Of a stretch of DNA of 64,000 bases, positions 1 through 12,112 are shown piece after piece. Each line of letters starts with the position of its first letter. Position 1 is the first letter of the stretch. The stretch lies in NCBI RefSeq assembly GCF_040412425.1, contig NC_089781.1:52602227-52666226 (forward strand), written 5' to 3'. The stretch comes from Macrobrachium rosenbergii. Lineage: Eukaryota; Arthropoda; Malacostraca; Decapoda; Palaemonidae. Made by a program: the position numbers and the translations under genes. The notes under the pieces are model-generated. The model was not told the origin of the DNA and did no database searches. It was given only the letters and a program-made list of their open reading frames with translations.

Positions 1-1100
1 GAGAAATAATTAAAATAGCAAAAATAAAATTTGAGGGTGAAGATCTACCTCAAAAAATAAAAATCTTAGGCCAAAATAGAGAGTTAAGACCCTAGGTCCC
101 AAAGCCACTGCAGTATCAAAATTGCAGTAAGTATGGGCACACAAAGAAAAATTGTCGCAGTAGACCAGTGGAAGTATAAGTGAACCTAAGTGTGAAAACT
201 GTGGGCAGAATCATCATGTAAGATCCAAGAATGCATGTATTATATATTCAATACGGAATTCAAATACTACAAGAACAGACAGGGATGTCTATAAAAAGAG
301 GCTTAGTTAGATTAAAAGTGAGAGGAATCAAGATCCGTCTAAGAAACATAAATATTCTTCAGTAACGAGCAAATAATGAAGCAAACGCAAACAGATAGAA
401 GTAACAGAGCACAGAAAAGTAAGCTTCAAGAGAAGAAATTAGTAATTTAGAAATAAAAATAAAGTGGTAAACAATAAAGAAACAGTACAAATGAGAAGGA
501 TATCTTATGCAGTTCATTTGGAAATGTTAATGCAAGTAGAAACACAGGAGGATGTTACTACCCAGAAGTAACAGAGGAGGGTCGTGATGGAATGGAAATT
601 AAAGATAAGACCTTTGGAGAGACACCACCCAAAACAGAAGAAACCAACTATTATTAGAGAAACATCCAGTTAAACCAAAGATAAAGGATATGAAAAGGAG
701 CAAAAACAAAAACAAGCTAAGAATATGCTGTGCCTTTATCTCCTAAAATAATAGTAAAACCTAGAAAGGCAGATGTCGAAAACAGTAGAAGAAGTAGAGA
801 GAGAATCATACCATAGATAATCATGGTACAAGAGCAAATGAAAAAGAAATATACAAGACAATACCTGTGGATGTAATGATTGTTTCATGGATTATGCAAT
901 AACAACAAAACAACGAAAGATGATTTAACAAACATTATAAGAAATTTTGTGTTAAATACAGAAAAAAGAAACCACAGTTTGAGTACCCATGAAAAAGGTT
1001 TCATGTGCATTAGTATATTATAAAGAAAAACAAATGAATGTCGTGAGTAAATTATTAGAAAAAATACAAGTTGATAATACAAAAAAAAAGAGAGTAAAAC
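1..1100 (+). pseudogene. Family A ORF1 (gag-like, zinc knuckles), A1, broken
   Basis: ORF1 proteins of this group bind element RNA. Around 95-230 the knuckle region is readable (PKPLQYQNCSKYGH, then CENCGQNHH). The first knuckle cysteine has become tyrosine: intact copies read CQNC and this one YQNC. The second knuckle is partly deleted. From about 860 to 1100 a second conserved module follows, with its Cys-rich start degraded. Multiple frames are needed to follow it, so no full protein is possible. Confidence 0.8.
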
Positions 1101-1134
1101 TCGACCACTATAACAACATATTTCCAATAGCTAT

Positions 1135-1960
1135 GTTATACAATGGAACGTAAGTGGTCTACAGACCAGATTACACCTAGGAGAAGTACAACGGTTATTA
1201 AAAGAATACAGACAATGATATTATGTTTATAACATGTAGCAAACAATATCGACAATAGTAAATATACCTTAGTATCAACATCACGAGAGGAAGAAGAAAT
1301 TTAGGTACTGCTATACGTACATAACAAGAGTACGTCATAACTAAGTACCTATAAACTTTGCTGATCTGGAAATATAAAGTATTAGGATACGAATAAAAAA
1401 CGATAATTATGTAATCTATAATTTATACAACCAACCCAATAAAAATTATGACTGACAAAACTAAAGAATTACGTAATAATGGCAAGGAACCTACATTAAT
1501 AGTAGGTGATTTTAATGCTCACAACCCGATGTGGGACTGTAATTGTATAGACTCAAATAGAGAGGGAAGTAAAATAGAAGAATTCGTAGATTCATATGAC
1601 ATGTGTTGTATAAATGATAACGAAATCAGCACATATTTTTCTGAAACACATGGAACATTTTTCTAAATCGACTTAACTCTGTCACACAACAAACATAATA
1701 GACAGATTAGTTGGAACACAGTTGACAGCTTGCATACAAGTGATCATTTTCCCAATATTGATTTCATTATTACAAATAATCCCGCAAGCATGCCTCTCAA
1801 TATAAATTTATAAAGCAGATTGGGAGCAATATGAATTCCACACTAGGAATATCCCGCCATTTGAATATTTAAAAGAACATAATGAAATTTAATAAATTTC
1901 TTATTGATTTCATTACAAATGCTGCTGATAAAGCAATACCAAAATCCAAATCTCATCCAA
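1135..1960 (+). pseudogene. Family A ORF2 endonuclease domain, A1, broken
   Basis: APE-type endonuclease that would nick target DNA for target-primed reverse transcription. The domain starts at the WN-x-x-GL motif near 1145, and the active-site segment GDFNAHNPMWD is read at about 1505-1540 within a 72-residue open stretch (1448-1666). The catalytic-loop position that is LQE in most APE domains reads as stop-His here (L-stop-HV). Frameshifts lie on both sides of the open stretch. Confidence 0.8.
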
Positions 1961-3640
1961 CAAAACACAAAGTCCATGGTGGTCTGAAAAACTAACAGAA
2001 TTAATAAAAATAAAACACCAAATTGGAAGACGATTAGATCTTTAAATAGAAAATTCCAGTAAAATAAACAAACATTACAGTATTAGAAGAACTTTACAAG
2101 AGTAGCCATATTATTATTAAATTGATACATTAAAACCTCTATACAACAAAATATTTGCAAAATTTAAAGAAAGTAATTCAGGAAGAATCATTTCATAGAG
2201 GAAATATGTATCAGATCTCTCTAATAATACTCCCATGCAAAATATGGGAAAGATTGAAATAAATGGTATATGTTGAAGCCACAGGCATGCCATAGTAAAA
2301 GATGGGAAAAGAATACTTGATACTTAGAAATAAGTAATATAATAAGTGAAAATTTGTAAAAGCAAGTAGTGACCAAAAAATTTAGATGAGCATTTCCACT
2401 GAAAATAGTATAGAATTAATAACAATAAATTTTGAAACAGTAGAAGATATATATTATAATAGAAAATTTAATATGGAAGAGTTGGAATTTGCTCTGTTGA
2501 ACAGCAATAAATCTGCCCCTGGGAGGTAACAGTATTTGTTTTGAAATGATCAGCCCATTTATTTGTAAAACATGCTATTAGAGTTTTATAACCCTTATGG
2601 TTTCGGCATTTATTTCGATAAATGGCGTAAAGCTATATTATTCCTATCCCCAAAACTGGAAAAGATCCCAGTAATGTAAACAGTACAAACCAATTTCTCC
2701 AACAAGTTGTTTATGCAAATTACTAGAAGAAAATGGTGGATACTTGACTAACATGGCACATTCGAGAAAATAAAATTTTGATTCCCACTCAATTCAGGTC
2801 ACCGTGTAACAGATCTACACTGGATTCTCTGTATCTAACTTGGAAGACCACATATGAAGAGGATTTGAACGAGAAACAAATTACTGTACCGCTTTTTGAC
2901 ATTGAAATAAAACAGCATCCGTGGACATTTACCTGGTTTGTCCAAAACTGTTTTAACCGGATGCCAGTGAGAATTTATGATGCCATGTATTATATTTTCC
3001 ACTTTGAAAATGGTGTTCCACAAAGGCGTCCTTAGTGTCCTGTTGCTGGCAGTAAATGATAGCCAGTAATAATCTACCAATCAGATTAAAAGTAACTCGT
3101 ATATGGATAGTTTGCCATATATTATTCAGCATCTTGCATAAAACGTGCAGAACAGATCATTGATAAAACTATAATAAAAAAATAGATGAATGGGCCTCAT
3201 CTGTACGCTTTAAATTCTCTATACAAAAAACTCAGGCGGTAATGTTTTGTGAAACAAAAAGTGGAAAAAAGGTGAAGAAACGAATTTAAAAATCAGAAAT
3301 CATTCCATACCAATTGGCCATTTAAACAGGAAAGCCCACATTACATACATAAATCAAAATGTAAAAGTCCATTAATCCTAATTAAAAAACTATCGAGCAT
3401 ACTTGGGGGCCGATAGACATACCACTGCTTTTTGCTGTAAGCAACAGCACTGTCTATCACTGAATATGGAAGGGAATATATGGCTTGGCATCAGACGCAA
3501 TGCTGAAAATGTTAGACCAGTTCATAATGAAGGCCTTAGAATATCTTTTAGGAGTTTTTGATCATCATCAATGGTTTAAAGCTGGCTTTACCAAGTTGAA
3601 CGTAGTGAACTGCCCTCTCTCTCCGTAGAGAGCTAGTAAC
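1961..3640 (+). pseudogene. Family A ORF2 linker and reverse transcriptase, A1, broken
   Basis: The fragments follow the RT palm of the better copies: NSNKSAPG near 2500, the segment before palm motif A near 2860, and the LENGVPQ segment near 3005. About 48 bp are missing just after FDIE, so the AYDTTW part of motif A is gone. Motif C (YMDD in the family) has decayed near 3100. The thumb region with the 'HNEGLRI'-like segment follows at about 3520. It cannot be functional. Confidence 0.8.
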
Positions 3641-3699
3641 AATAAGTACTCTGAGAATTCAGACAAATGATTCTCAACAAAAAATTATTTGGATTAGAA

Positions 3700-4690
3700 C
3701 TAGAAGATTGCTTGAGTCGCAAAATATAAATATACAGTTACCTTTAATATTAAGATTACCCCCTCCTTGGACAATGAATAAAATGAGAATTTGTACACAC
3801 TTAAAATACTTGTCAAAAAGTTATTCATATTCTCTAGAACACCATAGACAACATACAGTAGGACGTATAATCCGAAAAGGTCCACATTATGCAATATACA
3901 CCGATGGATCAAAGTCACAGTACGAATTAGGATATGCTGAAGTATCTCAGACAAAACGTATCAGTTCTCCCTACCAGATAACGCCTTGGTATTTACAGCT
4001 GGGTTATGTGCAATAGAATCAGCCATAAAAATAATTAGAGAAGCTTCATGTAATCATTTTTGTGATTTCTAGCGACTCCAGAAATGCTATAAGCCATTCA
4101 AAGCTATAATAAAAAGTAAATTAGTACAACATATTAACTTTCCTCCATAAGTGTATAATAGGGAAAAAAATGTTGAAATATGTTGGATCCCTGCCCATGT
4201 AGGGATTAAGGGAAATGTAGAGGCTGATAAAGCAGCTAAAGAAGCAGTCCACATGACAAGAGCAAATGTAAACATCCCTATTAGTGACTATATAAGATAT
4301 ATAAAAACAATCATTGCAGTAAATGGCAATATATCTGGAATGAAGAACCTGAAGATAATAATTTAAACAAGAATACTTATCAGCGTGTTGGAAAATGGAG
4401 TTCGTCATATGAGAGAGAGAGACACACACAAGTAATTGTGACACATCTTCGAATGAGCCATACTCGTTTGACACATGGACATAATAAACAGTCCATGTGA
4501 CCCTCCTCCCAAATACTTATATGTAGTGTTGCTAACAGTTAAGCATATACTGTGTGAATGTCCAAAATATAACCTGCAGCGACTATCAAATTTTGGAAAT
4601 GGATCAGTAAAAGAAATTTTTGTCAGAATCTTCAATATTTTCAGTAGTACCCAATTTAGTGTTCATGAGAAGCTGTGAGTTAATTGATGA
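3700..4690 (+). pseudogene. Family A ORF2 RNase H and C-terminal Cys/His motif, A1, broken
   Basis: RNase H would remove the RNA template. The first catalytic Asp is visible in IYTDGSKS near 3900, and the last Asp lies in the IKGNVEADKAAKEA stretch near 4205-4245. The region between needs frame changes. The C-terminal motif that is CPECK...VKHVLCECPKY in better copies is reduced to its second half near 4535-4575 (VKHILCECPKY). The frame closes near 4678. Confidence 0.8.
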
Positions 4691-5008
4691 AATATAAAAA
4701 ATCAATCAATCAGTCTAATGAATTTTAAAACAAGTAAATTTTAGATTTTACTCAATTTATTCTTAATTTTTAATATACCTTTCTGGTAGTATATATGAGT
4801 AAGTATAAATGTATTTATTGAGTGAGTGTGTTCAGTGTGAAAATGTATGCCTTTTTGCAGCTTTTATTTTCATTTTAATTTTCATTCAAACGACCTATTT
4901 GGTCTCAGTGCTGAGCTTCTGGCCTAAGACCAGTCATTTCATCCAAAATCCTTCAGGCCAGCCCTATGAGAGCTGATAATCCCAGCTCCAGTGGTCTAGT
5001 TAAACTTT

Positions 5009-5009
<1 letters not shown>
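4691..5009 (+). other. Family A 3' untranslated region, A1
   Basis: Noncoding, AT-rich 3' end shared with A2, A6, A8 and A9. It holds the conserved segment with CTGAAT/CCTATTTGG/CAGTGCT words at about 4888-4920 and, just after it, a weak hairpin (CTGG...CCAG, 4919-4932), then the 'AGCTGATA...GTGGTCT' end block near 4970-5000. Confidence 0.75.
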
Positions 5010-5066
<57 letters not shown>

Positions 5067-5086
5067 GCGCTAATAATAATAATAAT
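5010..5086 (+). repeat. TAA-repeat 3' tail of A1
   Basis: About 25 TAA units, interrupted once by GCGC. TAA-type tails end I-like elements instead of poly(A). The same short TAA tract closes A2, A6, A8 and A9. Confidence 0.95.
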
Positions 5087-5284
5087 GAGGCTAGAGCACC
5101 AGCATCCCAGGGAGGATAAGATGGCGCAACCAGCCACCATGGGTTGTCTCAGGCAAGTCTCTGCCTGATTTAATGAGGACTGAACAAAAGCACCAGAAGA
5201 GAAATTTGTTCCCCCATCCTCCTCCGATTAACAAACAGCATCACTTAGTAACAGATACGAAGTAGTAAGCTCGATGCAAGAACC

Positions 5285-6300
5285 CCAGCTGAATTTAAAC
5301 AAATTGACATGAAAGAAACAAAAATGACACCAGTAAATCAACAGATAATAAACCAAAACTGCCAACTTCCAGTCCTTTCCAAACCATCTGTTGATAATAT
5401 TCATAAACAGAAGAGAGTAAATGAGAGGAGCTCCATCCAAGCCTTTCTGTTAAGCCAAAAAATAGTTTTTCACGTCAATACTACAATGGAGCGGCTAAAG
5501 GTCTTAGGGCTCGAAGTGAAGAGCTGAGGTACTGCTCCATGATATAACTTGAGCATTGTGTTTCTCCAGGAAACTAAGCTTGGAAGCACACAATATAATA
5601 GGTTAAATTACAGCATATAGAATTCTCGACCACCAATCAGAGATAGAGCTAAAGGAGATGCAACAATTGTGTGCACAAGTCGTTTGCAACACTCTGTGCT
5701 ATCAATTAATTCTCATCTCAACTGTAGCAGTAACTATCATTTTCGACAAGGAAATTACAGTTTGCTCCGTCTATCTTCCTCCTGATTTGGATTTCACTTA
5801 CAATGGTATTCATTTACTGATCAATCAGCTTCCTACTCCTTTCCTCCTCCTTGGTGATTTTAATGCTCACAACCCCATATGGGGTGGGAACACAGCAGAT
5901 GCCAAGGGTAGGATGTTGGAGGGTATTATGGATGATCATAACATCTGTACTTAATATTGGAGCCATGACATCATGTATCTACTCCAATACTTATTCGGCT
6001 ATAGATCTGAGCTTTTGCTCATCTGTTATTCACATTGATTATGAATGGTCAGTAAATGGATATCCAGATGATTGACCACTCCCAATTCATATAAAATCAA
6101 TTAAGAATCAGCCATCTGAATCACCTCCCAAATGGAAGGTAGATGAAGCAGATTGGAAGAAATTTAATGAGTCTGTTCTCATGGACAAGAATGTAAAATC
6201 ATTTTCATCCATCTCAGAGCATATAATTACTTCAGTGACACCATCAACAGTGCAATTGCCCCTTAATCCAACAACAAGGAAAGCCTTCTAGACCAGCAGT
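5285..6300 (+). pseudogene. Family B ORF1 tail and ORF2 endonuclease, B1, broken
   Basis: A polar stretch near 5309-5450 resembles the region after the zinc knuckles of B2 ORF1. The endonuclease starts near 5485. LQETKLGS near 5565 holds the catalytic Glu, LLLGDFNAHNPIWGG at about 5845-5890 holds the Asp/Asn pair, and the TYSAIDLSF segment lies near 5990. Compared with B2 the order is identical. At least three frameshifts and a stop inside the domain make it nonfunctional. Confidence 0.8.
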
Positions 6301-7900
6301 TCCTTGGTGGAGACAAAACCTGCAGTATTATGAAAAAGATCACTAGAAAATGCTACAAAAAGTATAAGAGGAGTGGAATTGCCCAAGCCAAAGTTATTTA
6401 CCAACGTGCTTGTCCAAGCAAAATAAATATTTTAAAAAAGCAAAAAGAGATTCATGGACATACTACATTAATGGCATGAGCTCAGCACCACCATCCAAAA
6501 AATGATCTGGAAAGAAAAATTAAAAACTAAATGGCAGGTTTGTCCTGAACCTCTGCCTACCCTTAAGATAAACAGTGACTAATTACCTAACCCAGAGAAT
6601 ATCGAGCAGTGAGAACTATCTCTAGAATTCAAGACATTAGAAATGCCCAGATTTCTCTCAGTTTAAGTGAAAATAATTTTGAACCATATAATGCAAATTA
6701 CACTGCAGGAACTCAAGATGCTTTGAATACCAGATATCAGCCCCTGGTGAAGATAAAATACTCTATGAAATGCTGAAACATCTCCCAGAAAGTCAAAAGA
6801 AATTCCTTTTAGATATAATAAATGAAATCTGGGAAATTCGTATTATACCTAAGAGCCGGAAATTATCATTAATCCTCCCTCTGAAGAAACCAAACTGATC
6901 CTGATTTACCCAGCAGCTACAGACCAATAGCTCTCACCAGTTGTGTTTGTAAGGTGATGGGAAAGATGATTAACACCAGACTTGTGTAACTTAGAAACAA
7001 ATAAAATTGGTTTCTCCATTCAAGTTTGGCTTTAGAAGGTAGATCTATTCTAGATCGCTGCTCAAAGTCTCAAATAAAGTACAACAAGGTTTTGCTAAAC
7101 GGTGCCAAACAATGAGGTTTTCTTTGATTTGGAAAGGCATATGACACGACATGGCATTATGGTATTATAAAAAAAAGTTGTATAAGATGGGCATTAAAGG
7201 AAAAATGATCAGATTTATAACTTCGTTTTTATCAGAAAGATATATAAAGGTAAGAGTTGGGAATCATGTATCACAACCTTTCTTACAAGAAGAGGAAGTT
7301 CCTCAGGGTAGCGTCATTAGTGTCACCCTTTTTACTATTGCCATTAATGGAGTATTAGAAAAGATATCATCACCAGTAAAAGAGGCTCTTTATTTGCTAG
7401 ATGATTTTGGCTCTGTACTGCACAGATATGATGCAGTATGTACCAGGTTCATGCAAAGAGCCATCGATAAAATAAACAAGTTGGCTAATGAGAAAGGTTT
7501 CGATTTTTCGAATCTAAAACTGTCACTGTTCGGTTCTGCATACGCTGAACTAAGGAAATCATTCCAACTTTTACCTTAAATGGAACTATTTCACCTTACT
7601 CTACTGAAGAAAATTTTTAGGAATGGGCTTTGATGAAAAGCTCATTTGGAATAATCATATTGACTAGTTAAAAGTGAAAGTGAAGAGATCACTAAATATT
7701 TTAAAAGTAGTATCTAATTTTAATTGGGGTGCTGATAAGAAATCGTTGTTAAGACTTTATAATGCAGTATGTTTATCTACGTTGAACTATGGCTGCTAAG
7801 TATACTCATCTACTTCAGAGACTAAACTTAAGAAATTGGGCACTGTGCATAACATGGGGCTGAGCTCTGCACTGGAGGCTTTTAAAAACTTCACCCATTG
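6301..7900 (+). pseudogene. Family B ORF2 linker and reverse transcriptase, B1, broken
   Basis: The linker (KKYKRSGIAQAK-like near 6360) leads into the RT. The longest open part (7151-7579, 142 residues) runs from the fingers/palm through EVPQGSVISVTLFTIAIN to motif C, where the two catalytic Asp residues survive in LYLLDDFGS (about 7390-7415). Motif A upstream (FDLE..YDTTWH in a different frame near 7120) is broken by a frameshift. The thumb follows near 7620-7880. Confidence 0.8.
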
Positions 7901-8933
7901 ATATTTATGTAGACTCCCATCAACTACCACTGGACTTGAGGAGGCATGCGCTGGAGTCTGAGATACTGCTCCTTGCGGCTGAAAGCTCGAAGGAGAGAAT
8001 CCTTCTTTTGAACCAAAACAGTGTGACTCAAGTGTTTTGGATCTAGATCTTCAATACCATTTCAAATCAGACAGCTGGGTAGACTGGAGGATGAAAGTAT
8101 AAAACGCGAAGATCCTACAGAAATTGAAACATCCTGCTATCCCTCCATGGTTTATTCCTGGAATAGATTTCTGCATTAAAGAGACAAAGAAGAAAGATCG
8201 TCCGGCAGAGGAAGTCAGAAACAAGTTTTTCGAGCGTGATGACAGGCATATAAATGACCGGAAACTCTATACTAACGGATCAAAATCGGAAGATGGAGTA
8301 GGAAGTGCAGTTGAGTGTGAGGGGGAATCATATATAAAAAAGTTATCAGACTTCTCATTCATATTCATTGTTGAAGCAACATCCATAGTTGATACTTTAA
8401 ATCTTGCATCTGGTAAGAAATTTAAATCCACAGTAATATATAGTGAATCTTGGAGTGTTTTAGAAGCCCTAAAGAAGTTTAACCCTGCCCATCCCTTAAT
8501 TCAAAAGGATCAGGAATGGCTTTTTTATCTTTCTGTTCGCCACAAATCAGTAAAGTTTTGTTGGATTCCTGGGCACACGGGTCTAAAAGGGAACGAACTT
8601 GCTGATAGTAAAGCAGACGATACATTCGCACAAAATGGCAGCAGAGATGGACTTCCCCCATTTTATGCACATATAGGAAGTACAGAAACAGAAAAAGTAT
8701 CGATTTTTGGAGTTCAGGTTGTAATCGTAACAGAAGATTTGAGTTCATCCCTAACAGGGCTTAAGTTGGCTATACCCATACCACAGGTATATTTTAGAGG
8801 CCTGTGCCCACAGTTTATTGCTCACTGTGGTGATCCTTCCTCCGTTGAGCACATGCTGGTGCACTGTCTAAATTTAATCGCCTTAGGACAGAGTAATACT
8901 AACTTGGAAGACTATTTTAGATATTTTAAATGA
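7901..8933 (+). pseudogene. Family B ORF2 RNase H and C-terminal motif, B1: open frame, dead active site
   Basis: One open frame covers 8124-8933 (269 residues), unusually long for this window. It has the RNase H layout, but two of the four metal-binding acids are changed: the first Asp is Asn (LYTNGSKS, about 8267-8290) and the third position reads YSESWS (Glu for Asp, about 8440). The Glu (VEAT) and the last Asp (NELAD, near 8594-8606) remain. The C-terminal VEHMLVHC motif sits near 8845-8868. It is open but predicted inactive. Confidence 0.8.
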
Positions 8934-9289
8934 TGACGTTGAGGTAGATAACCTTATGATTGTCGAGTATCTAGTTATTTTAATGAGATATGATTTCAGT
9001 ATATTTGATAAAGATTCTGGTTATATTTATTCTTATACTAAGTATATATTTTGAATACAGAAGTTTAATATGCACTTATTTTTGTTAGTTCTATCATATC
9101 ATTCGTCATTTTTTACGTTCATATTTTAGCACTGAATTTTATTAGTATATCATCATTCACTTATTCATTATCAATCATATCAGTGAGAATTTATATATTT
9201 CACCTTGTTATGGCACTGAATAATCCTGATGGGTTAGGAGCTTGGTCTTCAAGACCTAAGTTTCATAAATCGATCAAGTCCAATCAAAC
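8934..9289 (+). other. Family B 3' untranslated region with terminal hairpin, B1
   Basis: It matches the 3' ends of B3 and B4 almost throughout. The last 60 bases hold CACTGAATAATCC...GCTTGG, followed by a palindrome GGTCTTCAAGACC (9244-9256) that can form a short hairpin, then the tail. 3' hairpins of this kind are recognised by the element's own reverse transcriptase in many LINEs (established); that role here is inference. Confidence 0.75.
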
Positions 9290-9299
9290 CAGTAATGGA

Positions 9300-9560
9300 T
9301 GCAGCAGAGTAAACAAAGAAACGACACATGAAAACATCTGTGGATGAAATTAATGTTTCATTGAACTGTGCAAAGGAAAACAAAAGCGTAACACAGGACA
9401 GTTTATCAAGCACTATACGAAATTTTATAAGATACAGAAATAAAGAAACTGCTAATTTAGAAACTCACGAAAAGGGTTGTATGTGCATTGGAAACAAAAT
9501 GTCTTATAAAAAGCAAATAAAATTGTAAGTAGAATTTAGAAAAATGCAAATTGATGATCA
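9300..9560 (+). pseudogene. Family A ORF1 C-terminal module, A2, partial
   Basis: A 66-residue open part (9328-9528) carries the conserved C-terminal ORF1 module: NxIRNFIRYRNKETANLET, then the closing CMC motif (GCMCIGN). The Cys-rich start seen in A5 and A8 (CGC..C) is missing or degraded here. The knuckle region is absent because the copy is 5'-truncated. Confidence 0.75.
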
Positions 9561-9614
9561 CAAAGAAAATAGCACATGAACACAGTAACGTAATACTTCA
9601 ATAATTATATTATA

Positions 9615-10440
9615 CCATTGGAACATAAATGTTCTGCAGACCAGATTACATTTGGGTGAAATACTACGATTACTAAGGGAATATGAACCAATGATACTAT
9701 GTTTACAACATATCAACAAAAAAATATCAACAATTGGTAAATATACCTTAGTACATACATCTAGAGAAGAAGAAGGGAATTTAGGTACTTCTATATACAT
9801 ATGTACGTAACAAAGTATGTTATGACAAGTACCTGTATGCTTTACTGACTTGCAAATATCAGGTATTAAAATAGGAATGACAAAAGATAATTCCATAATT
9901 TATAATTTATACAACCAACCTAATAAAAATTACGACACTGATAAACTTAAAGATTTATAACAGTACCAAGAACCTACATTAATAGTTATTGATTTTGATG
10001 CTCACAACCCAATATGGGACTGTGGTGTACAAACTCAAATAGAACATGGAGTAAGATAGAAGAGTTCATAGTTCAAACGACATGTGCTGTATAAATGATG
10101 ACGAAATTAGCACATATTTTCAAAAGCACATGGAACATTTTCCTCAGTAGACCCTAACTCCATAACACCGTATGGTTGACAGATTAGATTGGAATACAGT
10201 TGATGACTTGCACACCGGTGATCATTTCCCAATATTAATTTCCTTATTACAAAATAATCCTGCAAAACATGTCCCTTACTATAACATATGTAAAGCAGAT
10301 TGGGAGCGGTATGAAATGCACTTTAGAAATATCCCACCATTTGAATATTTAAAAGACCATAATGAAACTAATAAATTTCTTGTTGATTTCATTAAAAATG
10401 CTGCTGATAAAACAATACCAAATCAGAACCCATCAACTTA
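9615..10440 (+). pseudogene. Family A ORF2 endonuclease, A2, broken
   Basis: It starts at WN-x-N-V-LQTRLHLGE (about 9622). LCLQH appears near 9700, the usual family A replacement of LQE. The GDFNAHN motif has decayed to a changed form near 9985 (VIDFDAHNP). The C-terminal part is open from 10172 to 10441 and includes the DHFPILISLL strand with the catalytic His. Several frameshifts are present. Confidence 0.8.
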
Positions 10441-11262
10441 AAACACATAGTTCCATGGTGGCCTGATAAGTTAACAAGTGTAAATACTCCGAAACATTCA
10501 ATAGGGAGACGATTAGATAATTTAAGTAGAAAGTTCAGTAAAATGAATAAAACATTACCGATACTAGAAGAAACTTTACAAAAAATAACTATATTTTTAC
10601 TAGAAATTGATACTTTAAAACCTCTATGCAACAAAATATCTGGAAAATTTAAAAAAGAAGTATATAATTCAAGGAAGAATCATTTCATGGAGGAAATACG
10701 TATCAGACCTCTCTAAAAGAACACCTGATCCAAAAGAAATAAGTAACATAACAGGGGAAAATTTAGCAACTGTAAGTAGTGATAAAAATTTAGATGAACA
10801 CTTCCACACAAAGAAAAAAATAATAGAATTAATAACAGTAAATTCTGAAACAATAGAAGATATATATTATATTAAATTTAATATGTCAGGTTAGATTTGC
10901 TCTCTCGAACAGCAATAAATTTGCTCCTGGAGGTGACAATATTTGTTTTGAGATGATCTGCCACTTAGCACCTTTGGCAAAGTCATATTTATTAGAGTTT
11001 TATAATCACTTATGGCTTTGAAATTTATTTCCAGATGAATGACGTAAAACTATAATAATTCCTATACCCAAACCTGGAAAGGATCCCAGTAATGTAAATA
11101 ATTACAGACCACTTTCTTTAATAAGCTGCTTATGCAGATTGTTAGAAAAAATGGTAAATGCTCGACTAACATGGCACATTCAAGAAAATAAAATTTTGAC
11201 TCCCACTCAGTTCAGGTCACAGTGTAATAGAATTCTCTCTCTAACTTAGAAGGCCATATGCG
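10441..11262 (+). pseudogene. Family A ORF2 linker and N-terminal reverse transcriptase, A2, interrupted by B2
   Basis: The linker has lost about 100 bp: it jumps from the TSDLS... segment to DPKEISNI near 10725. Palm sequence is readable from SNKFAPGGDNICFEMICHLAPLAKS (in pieces, 10905-10990) to the LTPTQF segment near 11200. The reading stops at 11262, where the B2 5' leader starts. Confidence 0.8.
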
Positions 11263-12112
11263 AACCCTCCCGAGTAGGACGCTTTAATGAGGTGAGGTTA
11301 AGAGGACCTGTCCTTTGGGCCAGGTCGGATGAATCATCTATATAGTTTTTGGTTTAAATGGCGTGGACATTTCCACATTTGCAATATTTTACTGCTTAGG
11401 TGAATCTGAGAAGGGATCATTTTTTGGAAGGGGTTCACATTCGAAGCTAATTGTGGGAATTGTGGTGGTTAGTCATACGATATGGTTTGGACCTAATGTA
11501 GAGTGATGAGATTCTCTCATTGCTATCTTGGGGGCAGAACCATCCCAGGAGCCTGAGGCTGGTTTTTTGAGGTGGGACTCCTGGCTTTTGTCCGGAAGCC
11601 CACCAGTATGTTTGGAGTGAGGAGTCAGTCCCCATTAGTGGGGGGCAGAACTCCCAGCAGGCGGACTGGCTTATACCTGGGCCACTGCAAGTGTATTGAT
11701 GCTATCCCGAAAGGGTAGGGTATGGGGTGGACTGTTTGGAGTCAACTCTTACTTGTGCCACTGGTGGTGAATGTGAATATGTGACTGATCCACGATACTT
11801 TCTTGATATAACCAAGCAGTTTTGGGTGGGTGGATGAGCCAGTTTATGTGTGGTGGTTTGATGTGTGCATGCATGGCATCTTGGGGTCTCTTCACAGGCT
11901 TTGGTAGTGTGTTGGGGTGGGGGAGTTGGGCAGTAGAAGCTGCCTGGTTTTCCCTTTTTGATGTGCTGTCGGGGTCTGTGCGAGGGCTCTTGGGTGTTGG
12001 GTGTGCACTTTCTGGACTTCTGCATGTGGACTGGTTTACATTTATGGATTTGGCTATTAGTTCTCCCTCCCGTGGATCCAACGACTTAAAGGCACTGGCA
12101 ACGACTTCTGGC
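11263..12112 (+). promoter_or_regulatory. Family B 5' leader, G/T-rich
   Basis: It is a noncoding leader richer in G and T than the surroundings. A block at about 11655-11770 is related to the family A leader (A5 35345-35457). That block includes a small hairpin that in B2 is CCC-GAAA-GGG (11706-11715), and a shared word ACTTGTGCCACTGGTGG (about 11753-11769). Non-LTR elements carry internal promoters in this position (family knowledge). Open frames on both strands here look spurious. Confidence 0.6.

Larger units (their letters stand above)
1..5086 (+). mobile_element. Family A non-LTR retrotransposon copy A1, 5' part outside the window
   Basis: The window opens inside ORF1 of this copy and the element runs through ORF1, endonuclease, reverse transcriptase, RNase H and a 3' untranslated region that ends in TAA repeats. 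The same order and similar sequence recur in at least eight other copies here. The presence of RNase H and a TAA tail is typical of I-like elements (family knowledge). Many frameshifts and small deletions make it inactive. The B1 element begins immediately after the TAA tail. Confidence 0.9.
5088..9289 (+). mobile_element. Family B non-LTR retrotransposon copy B1, 5'-truncated
   Basis: It begins directly after the A1 tail, within the end of ORF1, and continues through endonuclease, reverse transcriptase, RNase H and a 3' end matching B2, B3 and B4. It ends with a tail related to the (A/G)TCA-type repeats of the other B copies. The A2 element starts straight after it. 5' truncation is the usual product of incomplete target-primed reverse transcription. 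Confidence 0.85.
9290..11262 (+). mobile_element. Family A copy A2, left part (split by B2)
   Basis: It starts inside the last module of ORF1, right after the B1 tail. It runs through the endonuclease and most of the reverse transcriptase, then stops in the word CATATGCG (11255-11262), where B2 begins. The same element resumes at 24390 in the same domain with the near-duplicate CATACACG. This split is what reveals the nested insertion. Confidence 0.88.

Noticed and set aside
5010..5086. Regular short repeat that might suggest an array
   Set aside because: It is a simple TAA tail of a retrotransposon, with no spacers; not a CRISPR array.
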